64,000 nt of DNA, taken from NCBI RefSeq assembly GCF_051020975.1, contig NC_135042.1, positions 10,625,888 through 10,689,887 of the forward strand. Direction: 5' to 3'. The translations under genes were made by a program, and so were the position numbers. Source of the stretch: Osmia lignaria lignaria (lineage: Eukaryota > Arthropoda > Insecta > Hymenoptera > Megachilidae). Numbering within the stretch: the stretch's first letter is position 1; each line of letters begins with the position of its first letter. The notes under the pieces were generated by a model, which worked only from the letters and a program-made list of their open reading frames with translations, searched no databases and had not been told where the DNA came from. Positions 1 to 12,145 of this stretch are shown in pieces.

Positions 1-195
1 CGCAGTATCGAATAGCGCATGCTCAGTATCGAATAGCTCATACGTAGTCCCAAAATTGTACAAAAATTTCTTACCACGATATCTCAAAAACGGTAAGACA
101 TCCAGTTCTGAAACCAATTTTAATCGATTTCCGGTAGTCAATTTAGGTTATATACCGAACCTGAGTTCTCAATTTTGGCGGGGCCATTCGGAAAC
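1..195. mobile_element. Foldback element family A, partial copy cut by the window edge
   Basis: This stretch matches the element at 18264-18577: the segments 'accacgatatctc', 'gtaagacatcc' and 'cctgagttctcaattttgg' occur in both. Only one arm plus part of the loop is present, because the window starts inside the element. A short tandem repeat ('cagtatcgaatagc', about 22 nt apart) lies at its beginning. No transposase is encoded, so it is a non-autonomous element. It sits in the region upstream of a complexin exon and is probably intronic. Confidence 0.7.
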
Positions 196-1152
196 TTATC
201 CTTTTTCTCGGTCACCGTAATTCATTAACGCGACGATTCATCAAAATCAAAGGGTTAGAAGAACCCTTCCGATAACTGGATAGCTAAAAAATCACTCGAC
301 CCGTAGCCTTAATATCTCCCCGTCCCTTTGGATGATTCTCTCGAGCATTTCCGTTTTCCGTGGTTCTTCTTGGTCATTAAGCACGAGACATCGGAAGATA
401 ACGCCTCCTTAAAACCCCATCAACGTTAAAGCTCGAGGGAAAGATTGTCGCTTTCGGTTACTTTGTCACGTTGCAAGTTTCTCGTTAGCGAAGTTTTGGA
501 AATAGCGTCTCACGGTCGACGTACACGTCTGCAGGTAGCGGTGCGGGAACTTCTATCGAGGAAACTTGCCGCACCGAGCTTTGCCGTCTCGATAAAAGAT
601 ACTCCACGAATACTGGACATTCGAGAAAACATTCTGCTCTCAGAAATTACCTTTACCAACGATCGTGAAACACGACAAACTTTTCTTTCCACTTTGATTA
701 TCTAGAATGACTTTCAACGTTCCAGCCTTGTTATCGAATCAGGGAAAAATTAGCAGACCGTACACGGTATCGATCGAACCGCTATTTGCGTGTAATTAAT
801 CTATCGTGATAACAGTGGCGACTGTAAACTGCACTATCAAAGTATAATGAGTCAATGGCGAGGCAGCTTTACCTCGTAATATACTAATCCCGTGGAACGA
901 CCTGTTTCATTATTGATACTAAACGCATCGATCAAAATACTCGATCGGTGAATATTAAATGAGTTTTCCATTAACCGACTACCTGTAATTTCTACGCTGA
1001 TCGCGAACACTGGAACGTGATATTAATCTAGCTCCATTTCAATCGCTAAAATAATACGATTACCATTGAAATCTGGCACAGAGGAATCGCGCTATCGTCC
1101 TGCAACTTATTCGCATCTGTTTGTTAATCCGTTTCTCCATGTTCGATTGCAG
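196..1152 (+). other. Probable complexin intron, no gene seen
   Basis: No coding exon can be supported here. The short open frames have no recognisable protein similarity and no flanking splice sites that connect them to complexin. The stretch ends at a 'cgattgcag' splice acceptor (AG at 1151-1152) in front of the first complexin exon in the window. Confidence 0.5.
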
Positions 1153-2185
1153 TATAACATAAAGAAGCGAGAAGAGGTACAGGAAATGACCCAAGAAGAG
1201 CCTAACCCTTTGATGCGTAAGAAGAAGACGCCAGAGGAGTTGGCTGCGGAAGCTGAAGCGGAAGACGAGGACGAGATTACAAGTACGTAAATCTATATTT
1301 TCTTCCGTTGAACAGGTAATTCGAAGGAGATTCGAATTTAATGCCACTCGATATTATTCGAATTGAATCGGTTCGTTGGTCTCGGCGCAGGATGGTCAGA
1401 GGTATCGTGAAACAGGGTTAAGGGAACGGAGAATTGCAAATTCACGGTATACGTTGAGAGAGTAGCTGTCCGACGAATTAATGCGACGGTGCTCAGACAC
1501 GGCAGGGGGGTGATCGATGAAGGGTTAACGAGCCGTGGCTAGAAATCAAACAGCTCTACCCTCTATATACGGTTTTCTTGGTGGATCCTTGTGCCGTTGC
1601 ATGCCACAGTCGTCCAATTTCTGCTATTAACTTCCAAGGAATACCCGAAGGCTTAACCCTCGCGTTTCGGGAGCACGGAGGCTATACAGGCTGATAAAAA
1701 ATTCCCTGAAGACCTCTACATCGTTGAATAGATCGCGGAAAATCGAAGCGAAAAGTTCTGTAGCATTTTTCGATGGGATCAGTAGTTTAGCCACATTTCG
1801 TTGTTGAAAATTGACCAATCAGCGCGCAGCTTGAATGGCAAGACCCGCGGAGTAGGGGACTAACCTCCTCTGCGCGCCGAACCACGCTGAGAGTTCCGCG
1901 TGTCTTGCCACTCCTACTCCGCGTTGATTGGTCAATTTTCAACAACGAAATGTAGCTAAACTACTGATCCCATCGAAAAATGCTACAGAACTTTTCGCTT
2001 CGATTTTTCGCGATCTATCCAACGGTGTAGAGGTATTCAGGGAATATTTTAACACCCTGTATAGTTGACCCGAAAGTAAAATAAACGCATTTCGTATGTT
2101 TGTTGCAGAACTCAAGAACGTGTTAGACACGCATATACAAGAGATCAAAGCGCAAGTACTGGAAGGTAAATGCGAGCTCCAATAA
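1153..2185 (+). CDS. cpx: Complexin, last two coding exons (5' part outside window)
   Basis: Complexin is a small cytosolic protein that binds the assembled SNARE bundle at synapses. It clamps spontaneous vesicle fusion and promotes calcium-triggered fusion. Two exons are visible: 1153-1282 and 2109-2185. The first encodes 'YNIKKREEVQEM', 'EEPNPLMRKKKTPEELAAEA' and an acidic run, which is the conserved part after the SNARE-binding helix. The phase across the 826-bp intron is exact, and the second exon reads KLKNVLDTHIQEIKAQ..., ending CELQ-stop. The final four residues form a CAAX-type prenylation box, as in the CAAX-ending complexin isoforms of flies, so membrane anchoring is likely. The accessory and central SNARE-binding helices must lie upstream of the window. 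The intron carries a foldback element at 1686-2060. A GTAAAT donor-like site lies inside the last exon (GT at 2166), which could create another C-terminus. Recognition of the family is firm; isoform structure is inferred. Confidence 0.9.
1686..2060. mobile_element. Foldback element family B, copy 1 (complexin intron)
   Basis: This is a long imperfect palindrome. The left arm (attccctgaagacctctac ... gaaaattgaccaatcagcgc) is complementary to the right arm (ttgattggtcaattttcaac ... gtagaggtattcagggaat). The ends resemble ACAGGGTGTT / AACACCCTGT, with the left terminus decayed. There is no coding capacity. A second copy is at 14756-15117. The right end stops 48 nt before the last complexin exon, so the transcript can form a hairpin of about 170 bp per arm next to the acceptor. 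Confidence 0.85.
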
Positions 2186-2352
2186 GCCTACCCATACCCT
2201 TGAAGCGGTCGGTGAACAGGGTGGCATCATGTGTCACGCCAGGGCCGTATCCGCCTCTCAGCCCCTACGACATCACGAGAAACGGAACCAGCGAGATCGA
2301 ACGTTGTCGGAGAAGCGAAGGGAAAGAACGATACAGGAAACCATCAGCACCA

Positions 2353-2391
2353 ATGTCGTCGTCGTCGTCGTGGTCGTCGTCGTCGTCGTGT
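2353..2391. repeat. (GTC)n microsatellite
   Basis: Imperfect GTC/TCG triplet tract, roughly 13 units with one GTG interruption. It makes serine-, valine- or aspartate-rich open frames in several phases, which explains the spurious ORFs here. Confidence 0.85.
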
Positions 2392-3133
2392 TGTTTCAAC
2401 TTATCATCGTCTCGAGATTCGAATTGGCCAGTAAAGGCGATAAGAGTGTCAAAGGAAGCGACAAACACTCGGGACACACCGAGAAACACACTTCTCGAGG
2501 ATCGTACTACAACCGATCCCGTCGAGAAGGCTTTCCTATGTTACACCGAGGATGATCTCGAGGAAGAAGCACGTCGACCAAACGGAAAAGCTATGAACTT
2601 CGATCGATATCGGTGACGAGAGAGAAACTTTCAGGAAGTATAAAGGTATCGTCGTCGTTGTCGATGTCGAGGACGAATGCTTTCAGAAAGACGAATCCTC
2701 GATGGGAAAGTTAAGGAATGTTTAAAAATCGATGAAAAACCATCTGACGAAGTGTAAAAACATCAAGTGAAGGATTTAAAACGACGCGATCGACGAAGAC
2801 TTCTTCGGAGCGGATAAAAGCAGGCAACGTGTACGAGAGAAATTACGCTCAAAAATTCCCAGGAGAAACGAGGAGAACGGAGACGATCTTGAACGAGGAC
2901 GATGACTGAACGAGAAGTAAAAAAAAGGAAACGTGGGCGAATTGGAGAACGCGAGAGAGAGTAGAATCGGCGAGAATTCGTTTACGCCTTACAGATTCGA
3001 AGGAAGAAGAAAGACGAAGATGACAAAGGGATAATCAAAATGATCGTTCGATCGGTCTGTCTTTTCGGATATCGTGCGAATTTCGATGGCGTAAACGCGA
3101 CGTGAGCAGTCGAAGGGCGCGTGCATATAAACA

Positions 3134-3201
3134 TACCTATATATATATATATATAAATATAAATATAAATAAAGAAAAAAAGTATATATATATATATATA
3201 C
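3134..3201. repeat. (TA)n and TAAA-rich simple repeat
   Basis: Two TA dinucleotide runs (about 3138-3155 and 3183-3201) flank an AAATAT/AAATAA-rich core. Simple repeat, not coding. Confidence 0.85.
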
Positions 3202-4616
3202 ACGAATAAGAAACAAGTTTAAACAAAATGAAAAAAAAAAAAAGACGTAAAATTAGTACCTAAGTTTCTAGCGAATTTTCGAATAGTGATGTAACAAAGA
3301 ACACTCCCGGTAGTAGAGTTAACGTAGTCACTAGTTCGTTCGACGGCTGTTCAAAACAACAAGGAGATCAGAAAAGGAGGGAGTCATTTATTATGATGAT
3401 TATTATTATTACAGTTATCGATTATTATTCTGATAGTTGAATTATAACGCGGTCATTGTTCTTATGATTGTTAACCATTGAACCGTTTATATTTAGAGAC
3501 AAAGTTAAGACAAGGATCGAGGGCCACGAGAAACTAGAGTCAAGAGACCAACAGTTAACAATACAAAGACAGAGAAGAATCGTTAGAGAATGACTGAATT
3601 AAATAAATTAGAAAACAGGGAACTGAGAAATGTTTGAGCGTAACCGGCGGCCCTTGCTCTCCTCCCTTCCGTCCAAATTCGAATTTTTTCGATCACCTTT
3701 GTCGGGCAATCGCGTAACACCTGATTTAGATACGTGTTTAGTTAGAACGCCTTAACGAGAGTAAAAATAAAAAAAAATATAAAAAAAAAGAAGAAGAAGA
3801 TATCGACGCGAAGAATAGCTCGACTGATATCCGAGCAGCACTGATACTTCCCGCGTTTAAATGTAAAAATGACAAAAAATGCCTTTCTTTCATGTTTATA
3901 TACGGCACGTTTCTATCGAGTGTTAATTAAATACAGTAGGTTAATCAACGTTAGGCAACAGTGTTCGTGAACGATTTTGGAGGGGACAGGGCCTGGAGTC
4001 GAGACATCGTTCATTAGCTAATGGAGTTTCAGGTGTTACCGCCGGGAACGTGTTCGAGCCAAGTTAGTTACCGTTCCATCGTGTTTGTTCCAGTCGTTGC
4101 GATAAATAATACAATTGATTAGCGTTCTCAATGGTGGCAACGACACTGGACGGGATGGACAGAGCAATCGACTGCCGGCATGTAACGTCAGCCTTATACA
4201 TATACGAGATTTACACTTTATCGACGAAATCCATGCGATTAGAACTCGTTAGAAATCCCTTTGAGTATTTTCAGTGGTCATTTTTGCCGAATTTCTATGG
4301 TAAAACTGGTAGACGACCTCCTAAATTCGAAGATTGAAATTAAAATTAAAATTAAAATTAAAAAAAGATTTGATCTAACAAAAAATTACTAAATTATCTC
4401 GTCGATAAAGTGTTAAAACATGCTCCTTATCCAAAGGGTTAAAGAGACTTATTACGTGAATAGGTATATGTATAGGGTGGAAATAAATGTGCGATGGAAA
4501 TGAAAGGCAAGCAACTTCGCGCGACTAGTTGTTTCTTTTATTTTTTTCTATATACGTGCAATGATATATAAAAAAAGTGTACTTTCTTATGTTCTGATAG
4601 GAATCTATTCTTGCAT

Positions 4617-4648
4617 CTTCTTCTTCTTCTTCTTCTTCTTCTTCTTCG
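4617..4648. repeat. (TTC)n microsatellite
   Basis: Uninterrupted run of about ten TTC triplets in the spacer after complexin. It gives a poly-Glu open frame on the minus strand, which is not considered a gene. Confidence 0.9.
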
Positions 4649-7600
4649 TGACTATCGAATCTTCTCGAATCGATTCTGACTCTATGACAACGACTATCCT
4701 CTGATTTCTTCGCCAACTCGAGATTCTCCTAAACACGCGCTCTGTCATACTCGTTCGAATTCAAAAGAATAAACAAACTCTCCTGGACAATACGCCGCAG
4801 ACTCGAGGAATGATCACGCGTTTCTCAATGTTTCGGAAATAATTAGAAAAAGAACGGATTCCGTGATCTTTCATCGACGATGAAGGACCGCGTCCCAGTT
4901 GGCAAACTAGCAAAACACCAGCCGCAAGTCGGATGGCCTTCTATCCAAACGGGCGCATGTCAAGCTTTCTGTGTTCGTGGGCTGTAAAATGCACCCTGTG
5001 TTGTTTAATACGCGAGCACCTGTTAGTCGATACAGCGTCGACTGTTCTCTGTCGTTTCCAGCCACGTTGCTTCGAAAGGTTCGCGTAACTACCCAATGAA
5101 AAGCCGAGCGAGAAATCGGGCCTCGAAACGAGTTCAACTTTGTTTCAGACCTCGATAATTCGTCGATAATAAAAGTGAATGCTAGGCAAGTTTTAACGAT
5201 CGAGCATATTTCAGCGATTTAGTCGGGAACGAACCGCGGATGAAAATCACTGAAGCGACGCCTCGTTATAGATGGATCGTTGGATTTTTCCAAAGATCCC
5301 GGAACCGAGGGAAAAGTAAGTTTCCGCTGCGGTTAGAGATTCTGGGAAAAGCTTCCCTCGCGTTTGCGAACTTTGCGGAAAATCAACGTAACGAGAACCT
5401 TCTTACACGTTTCTTGACAGTCGGTCTCTTGTCAACAAACAACCGACAACTTTTTCAACCTCTCGAAAAGTTCCTCCATTAAGGGAGGAAAATTTCGAGT
5501 AATTTCTTGCAGTCACGCGAACCTTGACTGTTCAACGTAGACGAACTATAAAATAAAATGTGAAAACTAAAAAAAAAAAAAAGAAAAAAAAAAGTATGAA
5601 AATAGAAGCAACGAAGAGTAATAGATGGATGTGCTTTTCATGTGTAAATCTATTTGACGTAGTCTCTCTCGTGTCTCAACGTGCATGCTACCTGCCTCTC
5701 TTGTCTATCGATATCGATGTCGTTGGTTGTATGTTCTCTACTATAAGCAAATAAGGATCATCGAAAATCATCCGATCGATCGTCTATCAAATTCGAATTA
5801 CACCTGTATTTTGCTACCTGAGCCGAAAAGCAACCTCTATGAAAGAAAGTAACCAGAGACTATAATCGGACGTGATCGCGATGATTTTCAATGATTTCGA
5901 AACCCTCGCATATTTTCTCTCTGTACGATCGCGATCTTTAGATGGAAACGCTTTCAAATTACCTAGAAGTACCTTCTTCCCTTCGTCCTCTCTCCCGAAA
6001 GCATTCAGAAATTGTTTCGCTGAACTCTCCTGTACGATCTACTCTTAACACACACTTGAAGTCAATTACTCAATAATTAATCCAAAGATATATCTATATT
6101 GATTCTAGACAGAGAATAATACACACGTACGTTAATCTTATCAAGTTTTTTCGATATGCGTGGAAACGGTGTTAAACGGGGATTAAAGAAGAGGTGTCGA
6201 AACAAGTTGAAAGTGAAGGTAAATCGTTCCTCGAAAGGATCGTGTTCTTATCATTGCGATTAAAGAAAGGAAAGCAATTGACGTCAAATTATTTCAACAG
6301 ACAAACGCATTACGGTTCGATAATTATCGCGAGAAACTTTCCAAATTTCAATTAGGATTTGAATGAAATTGAAAAATGAACTCTGAATAACCGGAATATT
6401 TTCTATATCTACAAAATTGATCCTAATGAACGGCGGACCGTAATGTAATTAAAATAGACAGTGATGTACAATTCGCAAACTGTTTTCCTTATGCCTTTTT
6501 TGCGCTCTCTGTGTCTCTCTTTCTCTTTCTCTTACGCTCTATTTTTCTCTGACAGCAATCTTTCTCTCTGTCTATCGTCTTTGGGATACCCTTCTTGCTC
6601 GATGTGTGACCCCTTATTGCTCTAATATTCTCTTTCAACTCACGACTACTTAATCGTCGCGTAAATGCACTTCAAGACAACAGAAAAAAAATAAATAAAT
6701 AAATAACAATGCGTGAAATAAAGAAGACGTTGTTACGGCTGATTAATGTCGTGTGTCGTTGTTGTTTCTCGATGTGATTTCAGCATGTGAATGTTGCTCT
6801 AACAGTAGCTAAGTAGTTCGACTCTTTGCTCTATTCTTGTCCCTCGTGTAATTATGTATTGTTACAAGCTCCACACATGTAACTTTCAATGGATTTGATT
6901 AAAGAGCTTTGTGTGCCTTTAGTTCTCGTCTACCTTAATTGAAATACGTCAAGTTACGATTAACACAGCGCACCAAAGATTCTATCCTACACGTTCCTAC
7001 TGTACACGAACTTCATTTTACTTTGATAATCTTACGCGTGAAAATAATCGCAATATTAACCCTTTCGAAAAGAAAAATTATTTCTTTTCCTTATTCGTTG
7101 AGGAATCTCTGTTATAGCTATAAATGTGATATCTATGTTAATTAATTATTATGTGTTATTGATAGTTTACGCATAAGTATAATTTCTGCTTTTTTTTCCT
7201 CTCTCGATAAGAAATGATATATTTTCTATTATTCGTTGAGAAATGTTTGTTATAGCTGTAAATGTTCTGTCTATGTCGGTGAAGAAATTTTCTGAAAGGG
7301 TTAAACTCTATGATACGTGGCGTATTTGGGTGAGCAGGCCGTTTGCCGACGATTTTTCACCGATTTCTCGTTAAAAAAAGAACCTTTCTCGAAAATAGAA
7401 AACGATAGAAGTAACAGGAAATAACTACGATCAAGAAAACGCGGTCCGAAATTCAGAACCCTCTTACGAATAAAAAGAAAAAAATAATCTTGAGATACAC
7501 GTATCGACGTGTAATTGGCGAAATAGATGAAAATTGAAGGGAAGAAAGATCGCGTGAATATTCTCGAGACTTTCTCTCGTTCTCTGATTCCTTTCATTCT

Positions 7601-8663
7601 TTCACTTGTTACGAACTGTGTGTCTGTCCTCGATCTCCTCGATTCCCTTTCACCCTTTCACTGTTATATTGAAATTAGCGACTCACCTTGTTAAATTTTA
7701 AAAAAGAAGATGTTGTTTAACCCTTAACTGTCGTTCTTTACACGTCCCCTTAGTGGAACCTTTGATTTTTTCTAGTGTAAGCGTAACGACCCCACATTGG
7801 TGTCTTTCGACATTTAAGGGTTGAAATACTTTGAAATTGTATGCTTCTATTACAATCACTGTTACTATTATACTTCGACCATGCACATGTTATGACGATT
7901 GCTTTCGAGTAACCCCTAGTCAAAGGGTTGATCTTCACTTTTGCACGAGCACGTAACAAATCAAACGATCCTATCCTGCCTTTTCACGTATTTCCCCTGA
8001 AGCCACCCTTTGCCTACCCGCGGCACGTGGCAAGTGATATTAAAAAAAAAAAAGTGAATAAATACTTAAAAAATCTATTCGATTCGTGTTTCATAGATTT
8101 TAACAGGAAAAAAAGGTAAACCAAAGAAAAAAAAAAAAAAATGAATCGCGTCTGGTTTCAATGAATCGTACAAAGTCTTTCTTTTCAATTAATTTTCGAT
8201 TGAACAAGCAGGTTCGTTGAAACGAGACACGGGTCCGAGTAACGTGTAAAACATAGTTAAAGGACCTTTTTCTTAGGTACTTAATTATCGGACAAGAAAT
8301 TATTAAAGGTCACAAAGAGTATAACGCGTTTTAGGTACGATATGCGCCGAAACGTTAAGATTTAACGACACAGATGTGTAACGTTCTTTTTTTCTCCAAT
8401 GTACATAGTTACAAAAAAAAAAAAATCCAAAACTGGGTTTAGCGTTTAAAAGCGATTTCATTCCACAAAAATCGACAGGAATGAATGAAAGAAAAAAAAA
8501 AGAAGGACAAAGTGTAACCGTGCATCCTGAAATTTCGAAAAACCATCTCGTTCCGCGTGTCTCTACAAATTCGTACGATTTTTATTCGTAACGAAGCTAG
8601 CAGAAATTTCCATCGTTACGACAACGATGAGTTTTTCGAAATTCTAGGTGAAAAATGAAAAAG

Positions 8664-8690
8664 AAAAAGAGAGAGAGAGAGAGGGAGAGA
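8664..8690. repeat. (GA)n tract
   Basis: Short GA dinucleotide run in A-rich spacer. A (TG)n run of seven units follows at about 8863-8877. Confidence 0.8.
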
Positions 8691-10513
8691 TTACACACCG
8701 GCGTAACTCGCGAGAAGAACCGACTCGACTTATTCAGAGACAACGACAAAACGCATTATAAAGTAATAATGATAAATTAACGTTAATGAAATCGACGTAA
8801 TATTGTTATGATCCATTTAACGACGGTGATCTCGACGATCGTTGCATAAAATAACGTAGACGCGTGTGTGTGTGTGTTTCTCGATAAGCGTGCGAGAGCA
8901 ACACCATTAAAAAAAAAGTATTTAAAAAAAGCAACAAAATGAGAAAAAAAAACATGAAAAAAAAAATGCGTAGAGGAAAACAGCAAAAGATCACGATGTT
9001 AAGTAAAGTAAAAAAAGTAGTCGTTAGCTTTGTATACAGAAAGAGGGTGGCGATGAAAATCGAACGGAAGAGGGAGAGAAAAACGGAGAAAGAACTCTGA
9101 TGATTGACGAGTTCCCAGAGACGAGATAAAAATCACATTTAACTAAAATAGAGTTCTTTCGAGTCAGCTGCCATTGGATTTAAATTAAAAAAAAATAAAA
9201 AAAAATAAAAAAAGACACGAGAACTCTTGTAACGTCATCTTCGAGCGGACTTGTGCGATTTTTTGGACAGGGGTTCTGCGAACACACGGTGACCTGCTGT
9301 TGGCTTGTACGAGATAAATTCTGGCAAACGTTTCTCCCTCGAGGAAATTCTATTTACATTGAACGAAACGTCTGAAACTTTCACAATGCTTCTAAACAAT
9401 GAATAATTGAACGAGGAAAAGCGACACCTGTCTGAAATTGGAGTTTGGAGTCGCTGGAGATTCGAAACTACCTTGAATTTGTTTCGAAATTCTGTGGAGA
9501 ACATCGGGCAGACACGGTTTTAGTCCTCTGTAAGACGGACTATGAAATTTTTAAAGGTTCATCAAATATCTTTCATTTCTCCAGTATGAAGGATTAATCG
9601 TACGATTGTGATATGAAAACAATGGGCAGCATTTCACTGTGATCACAATTGTCGCAAATTATCACACCGTGGCCGGTGTCTTCGTAAACTCGTTGAACCG
9701 ACAAGCAATATTATAGATGCCTATAATTACTACTATTATACGTGTCTTATACAGGAAAAAAAAAGTGAGCAAAAACAATGAGAAAATTAGAAACGCGTGC
9801 GCGTACATTTACACACACTTCAGAACACTGTATTTACGAAGCAACGTGTACCATACACGCGAAAAAGACTAATTAACACTGGAACAATCAACCATTCAAT
9901 GTGATTTAAAATTTTTCTTTCTTTACCTCGACAAAAGTGAACATACGTGAGAAAAGTTCGATGATTTTTGTGATTGAAAATTAGAAAAACGTGATGTTAT
10001 AGTTTGATTGTTCTAGCGTTAAGAAGAAATGGATGAAAAATTGCTGTAATTTCGACGCGTACGTTCACATCGATCTCTGTGTAATTTTATATTTCGACGT
10101 TCGAAGAAAAACACATTGCGAAGCGTTTTTAGCTGCATGCAACGACCAATAATCATTTTTATTGTAATCGTTAACGATGTAGGGAAAGATTGAATGGAAG
10201 CAAAAGGGCATACGGGATCTTGATAATCAAATGCCCTAAAAATCGCACCAAGCTTGCTCCGGGGATAAATGAAAGAAAGAAAGTAAGTAAATGTTCAAAC
10301 GACACCAAAGAAAAATGAGAAACAAAGAGAAAGATGAATTAATAAATCTCTTGTATGAAACGTAGTATGCTTAGCGGTTAAATTATTGGAATACGAATGA
10401 GTTGATTATTGAGCGTAAAATATTCTGTAACATTTGAAGAGGAAAACAAAGTAAACGCCGGATGGGTCGATGATGAATAATATTAATATTGTTGTTAGAT
10501 TATGTATAATATA

Positions 10514-10516
<3 letters not shown>

Positions 10517-10545
<29 letters not shown>

Positions 10546-10546
10546 C
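10517..10546. repeat. (TA)n microsatellite
   Basis: AT dinucleotide run next to other ATATT-rich sequence. Simple repeat. Confidence 0.85.
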
Positions 10547-12145
10547 ATTGATATAACAAAAAAAAAAATGAAGTAACTTAGACGTTAAGCGACCACTTGT
10601 TCACGATACACCAACACAGAACATACACTCGTTTGCACAGAAAAGATTAACCCTTTATTTAGCGACGTTAATGATTTATTGTACTGTTGGATGCAAAAAT
10701 TGTTGAAAAAATGTCTCGAAACGTTACGAAATTAGATATTTTTTATATGTAGTGTAGTTGTTGTAAAGTTGTCTTATAATGTTTAAAAATTTCTTCTTTG
10801 TAAATTCGTTATTACAATCAGAATTATACAATAAATCAATCAGCAAAATTAATGTTAATTACAGCCTTCTCCCTTATTGATTTTATGTTTGATTTGCATC
10901 GAACAGTACCCTTTGTTTTTTCTTTTTTCTTTTTATAAAACTTGGAATAAAGAAGCGTTGATTTTCAGTTTCAATTAACTATTCAATCGGCTCACAGTTT
11001 GCCAGTGCCAAATAAAAGGTTAATACAGGTGCGACATACTCGATTTTCACACAGGAAATGAACATACGAGACACGATACGACAGGACACACGATTTCGTA
11101 AATGTCCCTGTGAGTAGAAGGGGCAGCAACCCTTGTCACGCGTGAAAAATGCAGAGAATCTTACTTTCCCTGGTCGACTCTCCTCTTTTCACCCTCGAGA
11201 CGACGAAAAGCGGTTGGGGTAAAAACTGGGAAACGGAGGACGAATGGTTTTTCTGGATCCACCGAGTCGAAAAACGCTTGAAAACTTTTATTTTGAAAAC
11301 GTAAATCGTCCAGAGAGTAGACGCTCCATGAAACGAACATCTCGAGGGTGAACGTAGGGGTTGAAATTCAGCAACGAAAGTAAAAGACGATTAACGATGA
11401 AAAGGGATTAAATCAAAAACAGATAGACAAAAGAGAGAACAGAGAAGGATAATCGAGCTTTCCTCTTCCTACGTTGTACGGAAAATTCATGGTGTTTCTT
11501 AATGGGTACCAAACGGCGGAAAGGATTAATTCGCGAGAGAAAAAGAACTCACGAGAGAAGCACGAAAGAGGGCGATTTTTTAGGGGAGCGCCTCGTCGTT
11601 ATAGCTCTTAAAAATACCGATAGTAATATTACGAGTAATAATAAACAACAAGTGAATTAACCCAGAATATGCGTTTATGTTATTTAGTTCTAAAAAATAC
11701 AACAAGAACGACAAGAACAACAAAAAAATGAATAAAATGTAATAAAAATCAATCGTGTTACCAACTGGATCGTCTGTTCCTTTCTTATTCCCTCTTATCC
11801 GATGTGATACCACGTATTACATCAATTTAATTTAATAAAAATTAGATCTAGCACAGTAAAATTGGAACGACGAGAAATTCAATTCGCGAATTCCGCTGTG
11901 CGTGCAAAAAGTGCACTACTTTCAATCTTTTTTTTTTTTTATGCAATGACCGACATTACTGCGATTTCGAAATAGCTCAAATACCTCGCGTTACTTGTCA
12001 CCCGGTGTGTCGTATGCATTATTTTTCGAACAATCGACCTCTCAGTGCAAATAAAGCCTTCCCGGGATACGTATCGATCGTTTGCCCTATCGTGACATGG
12101 AAAGTATCTCGAATCGAAGCAATTAATTCAACAACGAGTAGAAAA

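Larger units (their letters stand above)
2186..12145 (+). other. Probable complexin 3' UTR and intergenic spacer
   Basis: No supportable protein gene lies in this 10-kb stretch. Open frames such as 2170-2616 and 9235-9504 are low-complexity or unspliced with no family resemblance. The sequence holds many A runs, simple repeats (entered separately) and AATAAA signals (for example near 3169 and 10829). Complexin genes are known for long 3' UTRs, so part of this is probably the transcribed 3' UTR, but the end of the transcript cannot be placed. The last part (about 11-12.1 kb) probably contains the promoter of the heparanase-like gene. Confidence 0.45.

Noticed and set aside
2170..2616. 148-codon open frame overlapping the end of complexin
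   Set aside because: It starts inside the complexin stop region in another phase and is dominated by a GTC microsatellite (Ser run). No splice site links it to complexin, so it is treated as 3' UTR.
4525..4716. Minus-strand frame with a poly-Glu run
   Set aside because: Produced by the (TTC)n microsatellite.
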